The notes below the pieces were generated by a model. The model had not been told where the DNA came from and ran no database searches. It worked only from the letters and a program-made list of their open reading frames with translations. From positions 1 through 64,000 of the forward strand of contig NZ_VCHQ01000027.1 of the NCBI RefSeq assembly GCF_005860775.1: 64,000 nt of DNA, read 5' to 3'. The DNA is from Klebsiella indica (lineage in GTDB: Bacteria > Pseudomonadota > Gammaproteobacteria > Enterobacterales > Enterobacteriaceae). Shown here in pieces: positions 12,637 to 22,796 of this stretch (position 1 is its first letter; each line of letters starts with the position of its first letter). A program made the position numbers and the translations under genes.

Positions 12637-13521
12637 ATGAAGCCTTTTCTGCGCTGGTGTTTCGTGGCGACAGCTCTCACGCTGGCAGGATGCAGCAACT
12701 CTGCCTGGCGTAAGGAGGCAGTCCTCGCGGTGCCATTGCAACCGACTTTGCAGCAGGAAGTCATTCTGGCGCGCATGGAACAAATTCTTGCCAGTCGGGC
12801 TTTAACCGATGACGAACGCGCACAGCTTTTATATGAGCGCGGAGTGTTGTATGATAGTCTCGGTCTGAGGGCATTAGCGCGAAATGATTTTTCACAGGCG
12901 CTGGCAATCCGACCGGATATGCCTGAAGTATTCAATTACTTAGGCATTTATTTAACGCAGGCAGGCAATTATGATGCTGCCTATGAAGCGTTTGATTCTG
13001 TACTTGAGCTTGATCCAACTTACAACTACGCGTACTTAAATCGCGGCATCGCGCTGTATTACGGTGGCCGTGCTAAGTTAGCGCAAGATGATCTGCTGGC
13101 GTTTTATCAAGACGACCCCAACGATCCTTTCCGCAGTCTGTGGCTATATCTTGCTGAGCGTAAGCTCAATGAGAAACAGGCGCTTGAAGCACTGAGACAG
13201 CGCTTCAACAAGTCGGACAAAGAGCAATGGGGATGGAACATTGTCGAGTTCTACCTTGGGGACATTAGCGAAAATGAGCTGATGGACCGTCTCAAGGCAG
13301 ACGCAACGGATAACACCTCGCTCGCTGAGCATCTCAGTGAAACCAACTTCTATTTAGGTAAGTATTACCTAAGTCTGGGGGACAAGGACAGCGCTACGGC
13401 ACTGTTCAAACTGGCGGTCGCAAACAACGTTCATAACTACGTTGAGCACCGATATGCATTGTTGGAATTATCGCTCCTGGGCCAGGAGCAAGATGACCTG
13501 GCAGAATCGGACCAGCAATAG
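12637..13521 (+). CDS. nlpI: Outer-membrane lipoprotein NlpI, TPR adaptor
   Basis: Lipoprotein that delivers peptidoglycan endopeptidases such as MepS to the protease Prc and organises murein enzymes. 294 residues as in E. coli. Signal peptide with lipobox ending TLAGC, lipidated Cys19; tetratricopeptide repeats from about 60 to 170, e.g. [20 protein letters not shown]. The ATG at 12637 (GGGAGTGGGAA upstream) is used rather than the longer frame from 12532, because it gives the signal peptide. A GCCCTCCGC/GCGGAGGGC hairpin (12541-12561) separates it from pnp. The region around residues 190-220 differs from E. coli more than the rest. Confidence 0.97.
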   Translation: MKPFLRWCFVATALTLAGCSNSAWRKEAVLAVPLQPTLQQEVILARMEQILASRALTDDERAQLLYERGVLYDSLGLRALARNDFSQALAIRPDMPEVFNYLGIYLTQAGNYDAAYEAFDSVLELDPTYNYAYLNRGIALYYGGRAKLAQDDLLAFYQDDPNDPFRSLWLYLAERKLNEKQALEALRQRFNKSDKEQWGWNIVEFYLGDISENELMDRLKADATDNTSLAEHLSETNFYLGKYYLSLGDKDSATALFKLAVANNVHNYVEHRYALLELSLLGQEQDDLAESDQQ

Positions 13522-13621
13522 CTGACGAACACATCAGCCCTTTTTTGTTTGCTATCACCTTTGCGGGTGAGGGCGTTGTTGTTCGTTAATACACCTACTT
13601 TGAGCCGGTTCACACTTTTCA

Positions 13622-13702
13622 ATGAAAATTACCGTAAATTTTCACGATGAGTTATGTAGACTGGCCGCCATTAATTTTGAGGCACACGTACTACATGGCT
13701 GA
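13622..13702 (+). CDS. yrbN: Leader peptide-type small protein YrbN
   Basis: A 26-codon gene, [11 protein letters not shown] to VLHG, whose last codons overlap the deaD start: ATG of deaD lies at 13695 and the yrbN stop at 13700-13702. Homologous to E. coli YrbN at the same place. Its function is not established; the overlap implies that ribosomes ending yrbN feed deaD, whose long leader is known in E. coli to be tightly regulated. No clear ribosome site is seen beyond an A/T-rich stretch. Confidence 0.8.
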   Translation: MKITVNFHDELCRLAAINFEAHVLHG

Positions 13703-15608
13703 ATTCGAAACCACTTTTGCAGATCTGGGCCTGAAGGCTCCCATCCTTGAAGCGCTTAACGATCTGGGTTACGAAAAACCATCTCCGATCCAGGCTGAGT
13801 GCATTCCGCATCTACTGGGCGGCCGCGACGTTCTGGGTATGGCCCAGACCGGTAGCGGTAAAACCGCAGCGTTCTCTTTACCGCTGCTCAACAATATCGA
13901 TCCTGAGCTGAGAGCACCGCAGATTCTGGTGCTGGCGCCGACCCGCGAACTGGCGGTACAGGTTGCTGAAGCGATGACCGATTTTTCCAAACATATGCGT
14001 GGCGTAAACGTCGTCGCCCTGTATGGCGGCCAGCGTTATGACGTGCAGTTGCGCGCGCTGCGTCAGGGGCCGCAAATCGTTGTCGGTACTCCGGGTCGTC
14101 TGCTGGACCACCTGAAACGCGGCACCCTGGATCTCTCTAAACTGAGCGGTCTGGTTCTTGATGAAGCTGATGAAATGCTGCGCATGGGCTTTATCGAAGA
14201 CGTAGAAACCATTATGGCGCAGATCCCGGAAGGTCATCAGACCGCTCTGTTTTCTGCCACTATGCCGGAAGCGATTCGTCGCATTACCCGTCGCTTTATG
14301 AAAGAGCCGCAGGAAGTCCGCATCCAGTCAAGCGTAACCACGCGTCCGGACATCAGCCAGAGCTACTGGACTGCTTACGGTATGCGTAAAAACGAAGCGC
14401 TGGTGCGTTTCCTTGAAGCAGAAGATTTTGATGCGGCGATTATCTTCGTTCGTACCAAAAACGCGACTCTGGAAGTTGCTGAAGCGCTGGAGCGTAACGG
14501 TTATAACAGTGCGGCCCTGAACGGCGACATGAACCAGTCTCTGCGTGAGCAGACTCTGGAACGTCTGAAAGACGGCCGTCTGGATATCCTGATCGCTACC
14601 GACGTCGCCGCCCGCGGTCTGGACGTTGAGCGTATCAGCCTGGTGGTTAACTATGACATCCCGATGGATTCAGAGTCCTACGTTCACCGTATCGGTCGTA
14701 CTGGTCGTGCAGGTCGCGCTGGCCGCGCGCTGCTGTTCGTTGAGAACCGCGAGCGTCGTCTGCTGCGTAACATCGAACGCACCATGAAACTGACCATTCC
14801 GGAAGTGGAACTGCCGAACGCAGAATTACTGGGCAAACGTCGCCTGGAGAAATTTGCCGCGAAAGTTCAGCAGCAGCTGGAAAGCAGCGATCTGGATCAG
14901 TACCGCGCGCTGTTGGCGAAAATCCAGCCGTCCGCCGAAGGCAAAGAGCTGGATGTGGAAACTCTGGCCGCGGCACTGCTGAAAATGGCCCAGGGCGAAC
15001 GTCCGCTGATCGTACCGCCGGATGCGCCGATGCGCCCGCGTCGTGAGTTCCGCGATCGTGATGATCGTGGTCCGCGCGATCGCAACGATCGTGGCCCGCG
15101 TGAAGATCGTCCGCGTCGTGAGCGTCGTGACGTTGGCGATATGGAACTGTATCGCATTGAAGTGGGTCGTGACGATGGCGTTGAAGTGCGTCATATCGTT
15201 GGCGCGATTGCTAACGAAGGCGATATCAGCAGCCGTTATATCGGTAACATCAAACTGTTCGCTTCTCACTCAACCATCGAACTGCCGAAAGGTATGCCGG
15301 GCGAAGTGCTGCAGCACTTTACTCGTACCCGTATCCTGAACAAGCCGATGAACATGCAACTGTTGGGTGATGCTCAGCCGCGTCCAGAACGTCGTGGCGA
15401 GCGTCGTGAAGGTGGTCGTGGTTTTGGTGGTGAGCGCCGTGAAGGCGGCCGTGGTTTTGGCGGTGAGCGCCGCGAAGCTGGCCGTAGCGATGGTCGTCGT
15501 TTCAGCGGTGAACGTCGTGAAGGTGGCCGCGCGCCGCGCCGTGACGATGCGTCTGCGCCGCGTCGCGATGATTCTGCAGGCCGTCGTCGTTTCGGTGGCG
15601 ATGCGTAA
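13695..15608 (+). CDS. deaD: Cold-shock DEAD-box RNA helicase DeaD/CsdA
   Basis: Unwinds RNA during 50S assembly and mRNA decay in the cold. 637 residues, slightly longer than E. coli (629). Motif Q near 28-33, motif I AQTGSGKT (50-57), DEAD near 156, SAT near 188, HRIGRTGR near 330; then the DbpA-type RNA-binding domain (about 480-555) and an Arg/Gly-rich tail with repeated GERREGGR units, one more unit than E. coli, which explains the extra length. Starts at the ATG overlapping yrbN, not at the upstream TTG-frame extension at 13647. Confidence 0.98.
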   Translation: MAEFETTFADLGLKAPILEALNDLGYEKPSPIQAECIPHLLGGRDVLGMAQTGSGKTAAFSLPLLNNIDPELRAPQILVLAPTRELAVQVAEAMTDFSKHMRGVNVVALYGGQRYDVQLRALRQGPQIVVGTPGRLLDHLKRGTLDLSKLSGLVLDEADEMLRMGFIEDVETIMAQIPEGHQTALFSATMPEAIRRITRRFMKEPQEVRIQSSVTTRPDISQSYWTAYGMRKNEALVRFLEAEDFDAAIIFVRTKNATLEVAEALERNGYNSAALNGDMNQSLREQTLERLKDGRLDILIATDVAARGLDVERISLVVNYDIPMDSESYVHRIGRTGRAGRAGRALLFVENRERRLLRNIERTMKLTIPEVELPNAELLGKRRLEKFAAKVQQQLESSDLDQYRALLAKIQPSAEGKELDVETLAAALLKMAQGERPLIVPPDAPMRPRREFRDRDDRGPRDRNDRGPREDRPRRERRDVGDMELYRIEVGRDDGVEVRHIVGAIANEGDISSRYIGNIKLFASHSTIELPKGMPGEVLQHFTRTRILNKPMNMQLLGDAQPRPERRGERREGGRGFGGERREGGRGFGGERREAGRSDGRRFSGERREGGRAPRRDDASAPRRDDSAGRRRFGGDA

Positions 15609-15642
15609 TTAATATTTACCGCTAACGTAAAGTAAATGATAC

Positions 15643-15673
15643 AGCCCCGGTCTGAATGACTGGGGCTTTTTTT
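15643..15673 (+). terminator. Terminator after deaD
   Basis: AGCCCC (15643-15648) pairs with GGGGCT (15662-15667), extended by inner bases, followed by a run of T. Confidence 0.85.
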
Positions 15674-15681
15674 ATTTTCTT

Positions 15682-15706
15682 TGTACTCGCGCACTGGTAC
15701 AGTGCG
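15682..15706 (+). promoter_or_regulatory. TrpR operator/promoter of mtr
   Basis: GTACTCGCGCACTGGTAC is the imperfect palindrome that in E. coli mtr is bound by TrpR; TyrR activation is also known there. It sits about 50 bases upstream of the mtr ATG. Confidence 0.65.
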
Positions 15707-15752
15707 CCGCGTTAATAACGAGAAAAGTCTTTTCGACTGGAGATTTCGGCAA

Positions 15753-16997
15753 ATGGCGACACTTACCACTACGGCAACCCGACCGTCCTTATTTGGCGGC
15801 GTAGTGATTATCGGCGGAACAATCATTGGCGCGGGTATGTTTTCGTTGCCGGTGGTGATGTCCGGCGCGTGGTTTTTTTGGTCGCTGGCGGCGCTGGTCT
15901 TCACCTGGTTTTGCATGTTGCATTCCGGGTTAATGATCCTTGAAGCGAACCTCAATTACCGGATTGGCGCCAGCTTTGACACTATCACGAAAGATCTGCT
16001 TGGCAGGGGCTGGAATCTGATTAATGGCGTGTCTATTGCTTTTGTCCTTTATATTCTTACCTACGCTTATATCTCCGCCAGCGGCTCAATCCTGCACCAT
16101 ACCTTCGGTGAAATGTCGCTGCATGTTCCGGCACGGGCAGCAGGATGTGCTTTTGCGCTGCTGGTGGCATTTATCGTCTGGCTGAGTACGAAAGCGGTTA
16201 GTCGTATGACGGCTATTGTGCTCGGGGCGAAGGTGATTACCTTTTTCCTGACCTTTGGCAGCTTGCTGGGGCATGTTCAGCCGACGACCCTGTTTAACGT
16301 CGCCGAACACAATGCGTCGTATATGCCGTATCTGTTGATGACGCTACCGTTCTGCCTGGCATCCTTTGGTTACCACGGTAATGTGCCGAGCCTGATGAAA
16401 TATTACGGCAAGGACCCGCGTACTATCGTTAAATGCCTGATCTATGGCACGCTGCTGGCGCTGGGGTTGTATGGGGTTTGGCTGCTGGTAACGATGGGGA
16501 ATATCCCGCGGCCAGCGTTTATCGGTATTGCGCAAAAAGGCGGTAATATCGATGTGCTGGTACAGGCGCTGAGCGGCGTCCTGAACAGTCGCAGTCTCGA
16601 TCTGCTGCTGGTTGTGTTCTCTAACTTTGCGGTTGCCAGTTCGTTCCTCGGCGTGACGCTCGGCCTGTTTGACTATCTGGCGGATCTGTTTGGTTTTGAT
16701 GATTCAGCGCTGGGGCGCTTCAAAACGGCGCTGCTAACTTTCCTGCCGCCGATGATTGGCGGTTTGCTGTGGCCGAACGGTTTCTTGTATGCCATCGGCT
16801 ATGCCGGCCTGGCGGCAACTATCTGGGCAGCCATTGTACCGGCGCTGCTGGCTCGGGCATCACGTAAACGCTTCGGCAGCCCAAAATTCCGCGTCTGGGG
16901 CGGAAAGCCGATGATTGCGCTGATCCTGGTATTCGGTATCGGCAACGCGCTGGTGCATATTCTGTCGAGCGTGAACTTGTTACCTGTATACCAGTAA
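15753..16997 (+). CDS. mtr: Tryptophan-specific permease Mtr
   Basis: Inner-membrane proton-coupled high-affinity tryptophan importer of the aromatic amino acid (HAAAP) family. 414 residues as in E. coli, about 11 membrane helices; the first helix has the [19 protein letters not shown] signature (about 14-32). Start ATG 15753; the longer frame begins inside the operator. Single-gene unit followed by a REP element. Confidence 0.97.
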   Translation: MATLTTTATRPSLFGGVVIIGGTIIGAGMFSLPVVMSGAWFFWSLAALVFTWFCMLHSGLMILEANLNYRIGASFDTITKDLLGRGWNLINGVSIAFVLYILTYAYISASGSILHHTFGEMSLHVPARAAGCAFALLVAFIVWLSTKAVSRMTAIVLGAKVITFFLTFGSLLGHVQPTTLFNVAEHNASYMPYLLMTLPFCLASFGYHGNVPSLMKYYGKDPRTIVKCLIYGTLLALGLYGVWLLVTMGNIPRPAFIGIAQKGGNIDVLVQALSGVLNSRSLDLLLVVFSNFAVASSFLGVTLGLFDYLADLFGFDDSALGRFKTALLTFLPPMIGGLLWPNGFLYAIGYAGLAATIWAAIVPALLARASRKRFGSPKFRVWGGKPMIALILVFGIGNALVHILSSVNLLPVYQ

Positions 16998-17002
16998 CTT
17001 TT

Positions 17003-17075
17003 TAGCGCCGGATGGCGGCTACGCCTTATCCGGCCTGAACGATCTCGTAGGCCCGGTAAACGCCACCGGGCAAAA
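17003..17075. repeat. REP/BIME element
   Basis: Contains GCCGGATGGCGGCTACGCC followed by TTATCCGGCC, the classical REP (PU) palindrome, and an inverted second unit ending CCACCGGGC. Lies between the convergent mtr and yhbW genes. Confidence 0.9.
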
Positions 17076-17082
17076 CAACGCA

Positions 17083-18090
17083 CTAGCCCGCCAACTCTTC
17101 TTTCACCTGCATCGCCAGGTCAAACGAATGCAGCCGCGCCTGATGATCGAAAATCTGCCCGTTGACCATAATCTCATCCGCCTGCGTTTCGCGCAGAATA
17201 GACTCCAGCCCGTGACGCACTTTGGCTTTATCGCCGACCAGCGACATGCGCAGCGCCTGCTGGACGCCATATTGTTCAGAGGCGGACCATAGTGAGTCTA
17301 TATTTTGCACCGGTGGCGGCAGTTGCCCGGCTTCGCCGCGACGCAGTTTGACAAACGCTTGCTGCATCGAGGTAAACAGGAACTCGGCATCCCGGTTGCT
17401 GTCGGCGGCGATGATATTAATGCATACCATGGCATATGGCGTTGCCAGCCGTTCTGATGGTTTGAAATGGGTGCGGTAGAGATGCAGGGCCTGGAATAGC
17501 ATATCCGGCGCGAAATGGGAGGCGAAAGCGAACGGTAACCCAAGCTGCGCCGCCAGTTGGGCGCTGTACAGGCTGGAACCCAGCAACCAGATCGGGATTC
17601 TTTCGCCATAGCCGGGAACCGGGCGTACGTGCGGCTCAGGATCGCGCGCGTCAAACCAGTCCACCAGTTCCGCCACATCTCGCGGGAAGTTATCGACGTC
17701 GCCGCTCATATGGCGGCGCAGGGCGCGCATAGTGGGCTGATCGCTGCCCGGCGCTCGGCCAAGTCCGAGATCGATTCGTCCAGGATAAAGCGTATTAAGC
17801 GTACCGAACTGCTCGGCAATCACCAGTGGAGAATGGTTTGGCAGCATCACGCCGCCGGAACCCAGATGCAGGGTGGTGGTATTGGCGGCAAGATAGCCAA
17901 TCAGCACCGAGGTTGCGGCGCTGGCGATGCCGACCATATTATGGTGCTCCGCCAGCCAGTAGCGGTGATAGCCCCGCTTTTCGGCCAGCCGCGCCAGATC
18001 TAAAGAGTGGGAGAAGGCTTCCTTTGCGGAGGAACCTTGCGGGATCGGTGCCAGATCGAGCACTGAAAATGGAATGGTTTTGTCTGTCAT
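17083..18090 (-). CDS. yhbW: Luciferase-like FMN-dependent monooxygenase YhbW
   Basis: 335 residues, the E. coli YhbW length. Bacterial luciferase-like TIM barrel: LAEHHNM near 46, [10 protein letters not shown] near 77 and [10 protein letters not shown] near 109 mark the flavin-binding face. Substrate unknown; other members oxidise long-chain aldehydes or alkanesulfonates with FMNH2 and oxygen. Flanked by REP elements on both sides, so it forms its own unit. ATG start at 18090 with GAGCCGTT upstream. Confidence 0.93.
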   Translation of the reverse strand: MTDKTIPFSVLDLAPIPQGSSAKEAFSHSLDLARLAEKRGYHRYWLAEHHNMVGIASAATSVLIGYLAANTTTLHLGSGGVMLPNHSPLVIAEQFGTLNTLYPGRIDLGLGRAPGSDQPTMRALRRHMSGDVDNFPRDVAELVDWFDARDPEPHVRPVPGYGERIPIWLLGSSLYSAQLAAQLGLPFAFASHFAPDMLFQALHLYRTHFKPSERLATPYAMVCINIIAADSNRDAEFLFTSMQQAFVKLRRGEAGQLPPPVQNIDSLWSASEQYGVQQALRMSLVGDKAKVRHGLESILRETQADEIMVNGQIFDHQARLHSFDLAMQVKEELAG

Positions 18091-18189
18091 AACGGCTCAC
18101 TTTGTCGACGGTGAATCATTTAATACTGCATGAAAATATGATTACCGTGGTTAACAAAGTGAGCGGTATAAGGCGGGGCGCAAACACAA

Positions 18190-18268
18190 CTGCCTGATGG
18201 CGCCTCGCTTATCCGGCCTACAAATGCATCGTAGATCGGATAAGGTATTTATGCCGCCATCCGGCAGG
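18190..18268. repeat. REP/BIME element
   Basis: Two inverted REP units: GCCTGATGGCGCC followed by TTATCCGGCCTAC, then GATCGGATAAGG ending GCCGCCATCCGGCAG. Lies between yhbW and ubiV. Confidence 0.9.
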
Positions 18269-18274
18269 GTTCAG

Positions 18275-19153
18275 TTACACCTGTAGTTCCAGACCCGCCA
18301 GGCGTTTCCAGTAACCGTTGCAGTCGCTGTGCGCCGCCAGCGGCAATGGCGCGCTGCCGTTTTCATTGGCGCGGAAGGCGTCGAGCATGGTGAATGTCTC
18401 CGTACCCAGCGGGGAAAGGCGCACAATGTCGACCAGTCCCTGCATGGAGGTCAGCTCATTCCCGAGGTTATAGACGTAGCCGCTCATGGTCTGAATGCCA
18501 TTGAGAACGAACACCTGCTGACTTTCCTGCGAGAGCACGTCCCGCCCATTGGGGTATTTGATGCAGCAGGTTTCACACTCGTCTTTTGGCCGATCTTCCG
18601 AGCGGGCGGTAAAGCAGCGGGCGGAGTACGCCAGCGGCAGATGGCCGTAGCTCAGCACTTCCACTTCAAACTGATTGCGGATGCCGAGCTCATCGCACTG
18701 GTTCAGCAGATTCACCAACCAGTCGCGGGAAAGCTCGACCGGCATGCACCAGCGCACCATGCCTTGTTTAAGCAGCAGACGCAGCGTTACCGCGTTATAG
18801 CAGTTAAGCGCATGACCGGCGACAAACGGCAGTTTACGCTCTGCGCACATATTGACGACGCCGAAATCGCTGGCTTCAATCAGAAACTCGCCGTTCTCAA
18901 CATAGCGCTTCAGCTCGCCCAGTTCCGAAGAAGCCTGTACCAGCGCGAGAGTGGAAAGCACCACCTGTTTGCCGCTGCTGGCCAGCGCTTTCGCCATCTC
19001 GATCCAGTCGCCGACTTTGGTGGCGCGGCGTTTGCTGCACACCGCTTCGCCAAGATAAATCGTATCCGCGCTACAGCCCGCCGCCTGCTGGTAAAATGCT
19101 TCCAGCGTCTCTTTTGGCCAGTAGTAAAGCACCGGCCCTAAGGAATATTTCAT
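18275..19153 (-). CDS. ubiV: Oxygen-independent ubiquinone hydroxylation protein UbiV
   Basis: Peptidase-U32-family protein that with UbiU carries out hydroxylation in ubiquinone synthesis without oxygen. 292 residues from M-K-Y-S-L-G; the frame extends six codons upstream but E. coli uses this start. The four cysteines that ligate the 4Fe-4S cluster in E. coli are all present at C39, C180, C193 and C197. Eight bases after ubiU, same operon. Expected to act in the cytoplasm with UbiT. Confidence 0.97.
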   Translation of the reverse strand: MKYSLGPVLYYWPKETLEAFYQQAAGCSADTIYLGEAVCSKRRATKVGDWIEMAKALASSGKQVVLSTLALVQASSELGELKRYVENGEFLIEASDFGVVNMCAERKLPFVAGHALNCYNAVTLRLLLKQGMVRWCMPVELSRDWLVNLLNQCDELGIRNQFEVEVLSYGHLPLAYSARCFTARSEDRPKDECETCCIKYPNGRDVLSQESQQVFVLNGIQTMSGYVYNLGNELTSMQGLVDIVRLSPLGTETFTMLDAFRANENGSAPLPLAAHSDCNGYWKRLAGLELQV

Positions 19154-19161
19154 TGCTTTTC

Positions 19162-20157
19162 TCACTGCCATTTACGGTGATACGCGCCAAGCGTGGTTTG
19201 TGTTCCCTCGGACATGGAACCGAGGGTGTCCATCCACGCGGATTGCGGCACGAAGTTGTGCGGGTCGGCTTTGCAGCGATCGATTGCCTGACGCCAGACT
19301 TTCGCCACCTGGGTGACGTACGCCGGGCTGCGTTGACGGCCTTCAATTTTCACCGATGCAATGTTTGCCGCCATCAGTTCCGGCAATAGCTCCAGGGTGT
19401 TCAGACTGGTAGGCTCTTCCAGCGCGTGATAGCGCTCGCCATTGACCAGATAACGGCCTTTACATAGCGTCGGATAACCGGCGTTTTCCCCTTCCTGATA
19501 GCGATCGATCAGCACCTCATTGAGGCGTGACTCCAGCCCCTGCGGCGTTTGCTGCCAGCGAACGAAACGCGCAGGTGAGCAGGCGCCAACGGTATTTGGC
19601 GATTCACCGGTCAAATAAGAGGAGAGATAGCAGCGGCCTTCTGCCATGATGCAGAGGCTGCCGAAGGCGAAGACCTCCAGCGGTACCGGCGTGGCGCGCG
19701 CCAGTTGTTTGACCTGATGAATCGACAGGACGCGCGGCAGGACCACGCGGGCAACGTCAAAATTGCGCTGATAAAAACGGATCGCCTCTTCATTGGTGGC
19801 TGAAGCCTGGACGGAAACATGGCGTTCAATATGCGGATAGCGCTCGGCGGCGTATTCCAGCATCGCGATATCGGCAAGGATCAGCGCATCGGCGCCCAGT
19901 TGGGCAGCCATGTCGACCGCCCGCTGCCAGCGGGCATAACCCTCAGGATGAGCAAAGGTATTGATGGCGATATGCAGTTTGCGGTGATGCTGGTGCACAT
20001 AGCTGACGGCTTCCTGTAGTTTCTTCTCGGTGAAGTTAAGACCGGCGAAGTGACGGGCATTCGTGTCATCTTTTAGCCCGATATAGACAGCATCGGCGCC
20101 GTTTTCGATGGCCGCCTTAAGCGCCGGAAGGTTACCGGCTGGGCAGAGCAGCTCCAT
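19162..20157 (-). CDS. ubiU: Oxygen-independent ubiquinone hydroxylation protein UbiU
   Basis: 331 residues, U32 family, N-terminus MELLCPAGNLPALKAAI. Cluster cysteines C169, C176, C193 and C232 are present exactly as in E. coli. Forms a heterodimer with UbiV. Divergent from ubiT across a 221-base spacer that carries two FNR-like sites, so anaerobic induction is expected. Confidence 0.97.
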   Translation of the reverse strand: MELLCPAGNLPALKAAIENGADAVYIGLKDDTNARHFAGLNFTEKKLQEAVSYVHQHHRKLHIAINTFAHPEGYARWQRAVDMAAQLGADALILADIAMLEYAAERYPHIERHVSVQASATNEEAIRFYQRNFDVARVVLPRVLSIHQVKQLARATPVPLEVFAFGSLCIMAEGRCYLSSYLTGESPNTVGACSPARFVRWQQTPQGLESRLNEVLIDRYQEGENAGYPTLCKGRYLVNGERYHALEEPTSLNTLELLPELMAANIASVKIEGRQRSPAYVTQVAKVWRQAIDRCKADPHNFVPQSAWMDTLGSMSEGTQTTLGAYHRKWQ

Positions 20158-20240
20158 AATTTTTCCTGAACAACGCGACCTGTCAGGGACGCTGGATAGT
20201 TAATGAGTTGGGATTTTAGTTAACCTTCTGGTGACAATTT

Positions 20241-20319
20241 TTGATTTAAGGCAGTTAAACGCGTATTGACTGGCGCAATACCCCGTATTCGTCGTTGTGA
20301 TTTTGTTGATTTACGCCGC
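20241..20319. promoter_or_regulatory. Two FNR-like boxes between ubiUV and ubiT
   Basis: TTGATTTAAGGCAG (20241-20254) and TTGATTTACGCCGC (20306-20319) each carry a full TTGAT half-site with a degenerate partner. Sites of this form upstream of ubiUV are reported for E. coli and give anaerobic expression. Confidence 0.6.
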
Positions 20320-20378
20320 TATGTCGTTTATTTGATATGGCACAATAGATGAACGATTGCATTCATGGAGTAAAGCTT

Positions 20379-20903
20379 GTGTTGGATAAACTGCGTTCCC
20401 AACTGGTGCATTTTGGCCCGTCAATCATCAGCGTGCCGGTTAAGCTGGCGCCTTTTGCTCTCAAGCGTCAGGTGCTGGAACAAGTATTAAGCTGGCAGTT
20501 TCGCCAGGCACTGGCGGAGGGGGAACTGGATTTTCTGGAAGGGCGCTGGTTAAGTATTAATGTGCGTGATATTGGCCTGCTGTGGTATACCTCGGTTGTT
20601 GATGGCCGTCTGGTGGTTAGCGCAACGGCCGACGCAGACGTCAGCTTTAGCGCCGATGCCAGCGATCTGTTGATGATTGCGGCGCGTAAACAGGATCCGG
20701 ACACGCTGTTCTTCCAGCGCCGTCTGATTATTGAGGGTGATACCGAACTGGGACTGTATGTAAAAAACCTGATGGATGCTATTGAGCTGGAGCAGATGCC
20801 CAGCGCGCTGCGTATCATGCTTTTGCAACTGGCGGATTTTGTTGAAGCAGGTCTGAAAGGCCCGCAGAAACCTGAACAGACATCGGTAGGTGAGGCATGC
20901 TGA
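20379..20903 (+). CDS. ubiT: Anaerobic ubiquinone accessory factor UbiT (SCP2 lipid-binding)
   Basis: 174 residues, the E. coli length, with an SCP2 sterol-carrier domain (about 40-140) thought to bind ubiquinone intermediates; needed with UbiU and UbiV for anaerobic synthesis. I use GTG 20379 (M-L-D-K-L-R), preceded by GGAG; the ATG frame from 20349 adds ten residues not seen in E. coli. The last 7 bases overlap yhbS. Confidence 0.95.
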   Translation: MLDKLRSQLVHFGPSIISVPVKLAPFALKRQVLEQVLSWQFRQALAEGELDFLEGRWLSINVRDIGLLWYTSVVDGRLVVSATADADVSFSADASDLLMIAARKQDPDTLFFQRRLIIEGDTELGLYVKNLMDAIELEQMPSALRIMLLQLADFVEAGLKGPQKPEQTSVGEAC

Positions 20904-21400
20904 TTCGAGTAGAAATTGGGATTGATGCGCCGGGAATTGATGCGTTACTGCGTCGAACTTTCAGCAGCGATGCGGAAGCGCAACTGGTGCATGGTCTGCG
21001 TGAGGATGGGATGATCACGCTGGGCCTCGTGGCGACGGATGACGAAGGTCAGGTCGTTGGCTATGTTGCCTTTAGTCCGGTCTCCATCGAAGGCGAAGAC
21101 CTGCAGTGGGTCGGACTGGCCCCGCTGGCGGTGGACGAAAGCTATCGCGGTCAGGGAATCGGGCGTCAGCTGGTTTATGAAGGTCTGGATTCGCTGAATG
21201 AGTTTGGCTATGCCGCTGTCGTCACGCTTGGCGATCCGGCTTTCTACGGCCATCTGGGATTTGAACCGGCGTCGCGTTTTGACCTGCGCTGCCGTTGGCC
21301 GGATAGCGATAAGACGTTCCAGCTTCATCGCCTGGCCGATGATGCGCTGGAAGGCGTGCATGGCCTGGTCGAGTATAGCGACCACTTTAATCGTTTTTGA
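20897..21400 (+). CDS. yhbS: GNAT-family N-acetyltransferase YhbS
   Basis: 167 residues with the GNAT acetyl-CoA loop RGQGIGRQL near 88-96 and a GHLGF motif near 123. Acceptor unknown; homologues may acetylate small molecules or proteins. Overlaps the ubiT end (GCATGCTGA) and is therefore cotranscribed with it. Its 3' end overlaps convergent yhbQ by 14 bases. Confidence 0.93.
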   Translation: MLIRVEIGIDAPGIDALLRRTFSSDAEAQLVHGLREDGMITLGLVATDDEGQVVGYVAFSPVSIEGEDLQWVGLAPLAVDESYRGQGIGRQLVYEGLDSLNEFGYAAVVTLGDPAFYGHLGFEPASRFDLRCRWPDSDKTFQLHRLADDALEGVHGLVEYSDHFNRF

Positions 21401-21671
21401 GGCTTTCCAGCAGAATTTCAAACGAACCGTCTCCGGCAACGAGGCGCTCTTTCTGGCGCTTCGTGAGTTGCTTAATACGATACTCCAGTCGTAGGGCAAG
21501 TGAGCGTTCACCAACTTCATGGCTAAAGGCCAACTGAAGCTCTCCTTTGCCGCGCAGTGCCTTTGCCCCATTCCCCGCCTGATGCTGGCAAAAGCGGCGT
21601 GGAACATCGGTGGTAATTCCCGTATAAAGGCGATTATCAGCGGTACGAATCAGATAGAGAAACCAGCACAC
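21387..21671 (-). CDS. yhbQ: GIY-YIG domain protein YhbQ
   Basis: 94 residues covering a full UvrC-like GIY-YIG domain: [19 protein letters not shown] has the paired Tyr motifs and RR and Glu (E62-E63 region) follow. E. coli YhbQ is reported as a DNA endonuclease/homologous-recombination factor. The start is GTG at 21671; an in-frame TAA lies seven codons further upstream, so little extension is possible. Convergent with yhbS. Confidence 0.88.
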   Translation of the reverse strand: MCWFLYLIRTADNRLYTGITTDVPRRFCQHQAGNGAKALRGKGELQLAFSHEVGERSLALRLEYRIKQLTKRQKERLVAGDGSFEILLESLKND

Positions 21672-21726
21672 GGTATAAAGGTCGCTATGTTAAGGTGTGA
21701 GCACCATAACATACTGGAGAGTAAAG

Positions 21727-22170
21727 ATGGAGACGCTCGCTGCTATCAGCCGCTGGCTGAGCAAACAGCATGTCGTGACCTGGTGCGTTGCCCGCGATGG
21801 TGAGCTGTGGTGCGCTAATGCTTTTTACGTTTATGACCCGGAGGCGGTTGCGTTCTATCTGCTCAGCGATGAAAAAACGCGCCATGGTCAAATGACCGGG
21901 GAACGCGCTAAGGTTGCCGGGACGATCAATGGCCAGCCGAAAAGCGTGGCGCTGATCCGTGGCGTACAGTTTAAAGGCGAAATTCGCCGCTTAGCCGGAG
22001 AAGAGGAAGCAGCGATGCGCAAACGCTACGTTCGCCGCTTCCCGGTTGCCCGTATGCTCTCGGCATCCGTCTGGGAAATTCGCCCCGACGAGCTTAAGTT
22101 CACAGATAACACGCTGGGTTTTGGCAAAAAACTGCACTGGCTGCGTGAATCAGGCGCCGAGCAGGCGTAA
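21727..22170 (+). CDS. yhbP: UPF0306 family protein YhbP
   Basis: 147 residues, E. coli length, split-barrel flavin-reductase/pyridoxamine-oxidase-like fold inferred from the family; function not known. Starts [19 protein letters not shown] at ATG 21727 with GGAG upstream, rather than at 21697. Divergent from yhbQ. Ends inside the 3' end of yhbO. Confidence 0.92.
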   Translation: METLAAISRWLSKQHVVTWCVARDGELWCANAFYVYDPEAVAFYLLSDEKTRHGQMTGERAKVAGTINGQPKSVALIRGVQFKGEIRRLAGEEEAAMRKRYVRRFPVARMLSASVWEIRPDELKFTDNTLGFGKKLHWLRESGAEQA

Positions 22171-22668
22171 GGCTTCGCGGTTGAACGCCGGAAGATCGTC
22201 CGGCGTCCTGCTGGTCACCAGTTGCTCGTTGTCGATAACCACTTCCTGGTCATAGAATTCGCCGCCTGCGTTTTTAACATCGACAATAATGGGCTTTACC
22301 GCCGTGAGTTTACGTCCGCGGATCGCATCGGCGCTAATTAACAACTGCGGGCCGTGACAGATGGCAAATACCGGTTTACCGCTACTGATAAAGTCGCGAG
22401 TAAAAGTGACGAAACGCTCATCTCCCCGCAGAGAATCGGGTGAATAGCCACCCGGAAGCAGTAAGGCGTCGAAGTCGGCAGGATTGACGTCATCAATGGC
22501 TTTATCAATAACGATTTCGGCTGTCCCTTTTTTGCCTTTTACCTTTTTCCCCGCCTGTTTTTCAATCGTCACCACGTTGTGTCCGGCCAGACGGTAGGCG
22601 TCAGCAGGGGAAGTGAATTCTGAATCTTCAAAGTCGTCGGTAATTAAAACGGCTATCTTCTTACTCAT
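22150..22668 (-). CDS. yhbO: DJ-1/PfpI family protein YhbO (stress deglycase-like)
   Basis: 172 residues. PfpI fold with the nucleophile elbow AICHGPQLL (Cys near 104, followed by His) and Glu near 15. E. coli YhbO is described as a stress-resistance protein and as a deglycase of glyoxal-modified proteins and nucleotides. Its 3' end overlaps that of yhbP by 21 bases in convergent orientation. Confidence 0.95.
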   Translation of the reverse strand: MSKKIAVLITDDFEDSEFTSPADAYRLAGHNVVTIEKQAGKKVKGKKGTAEIVIDKAIDDVNPADFDALLLPGGYSPDSLRGDERFVTFTRDFISSGKPVFAICHGPQLLISADAIRGRKLTAVKPIIVDVKNAGGEFYDQEVVIDNEQLVTSRTPDDLPAFNREALRLLGA

Positions 22669-22796
22669 TCTTCCTCCCGTGTTTTGGTATGGAATGAGGC
22701 ATTACTTTGCTGATGATGGATAATTACCTCGTCGAGTATCAAGTCTGGAACATGATGCCGGAAGCGCAAGGTAGAAAATTCTGTAAAGGAGCGTTG

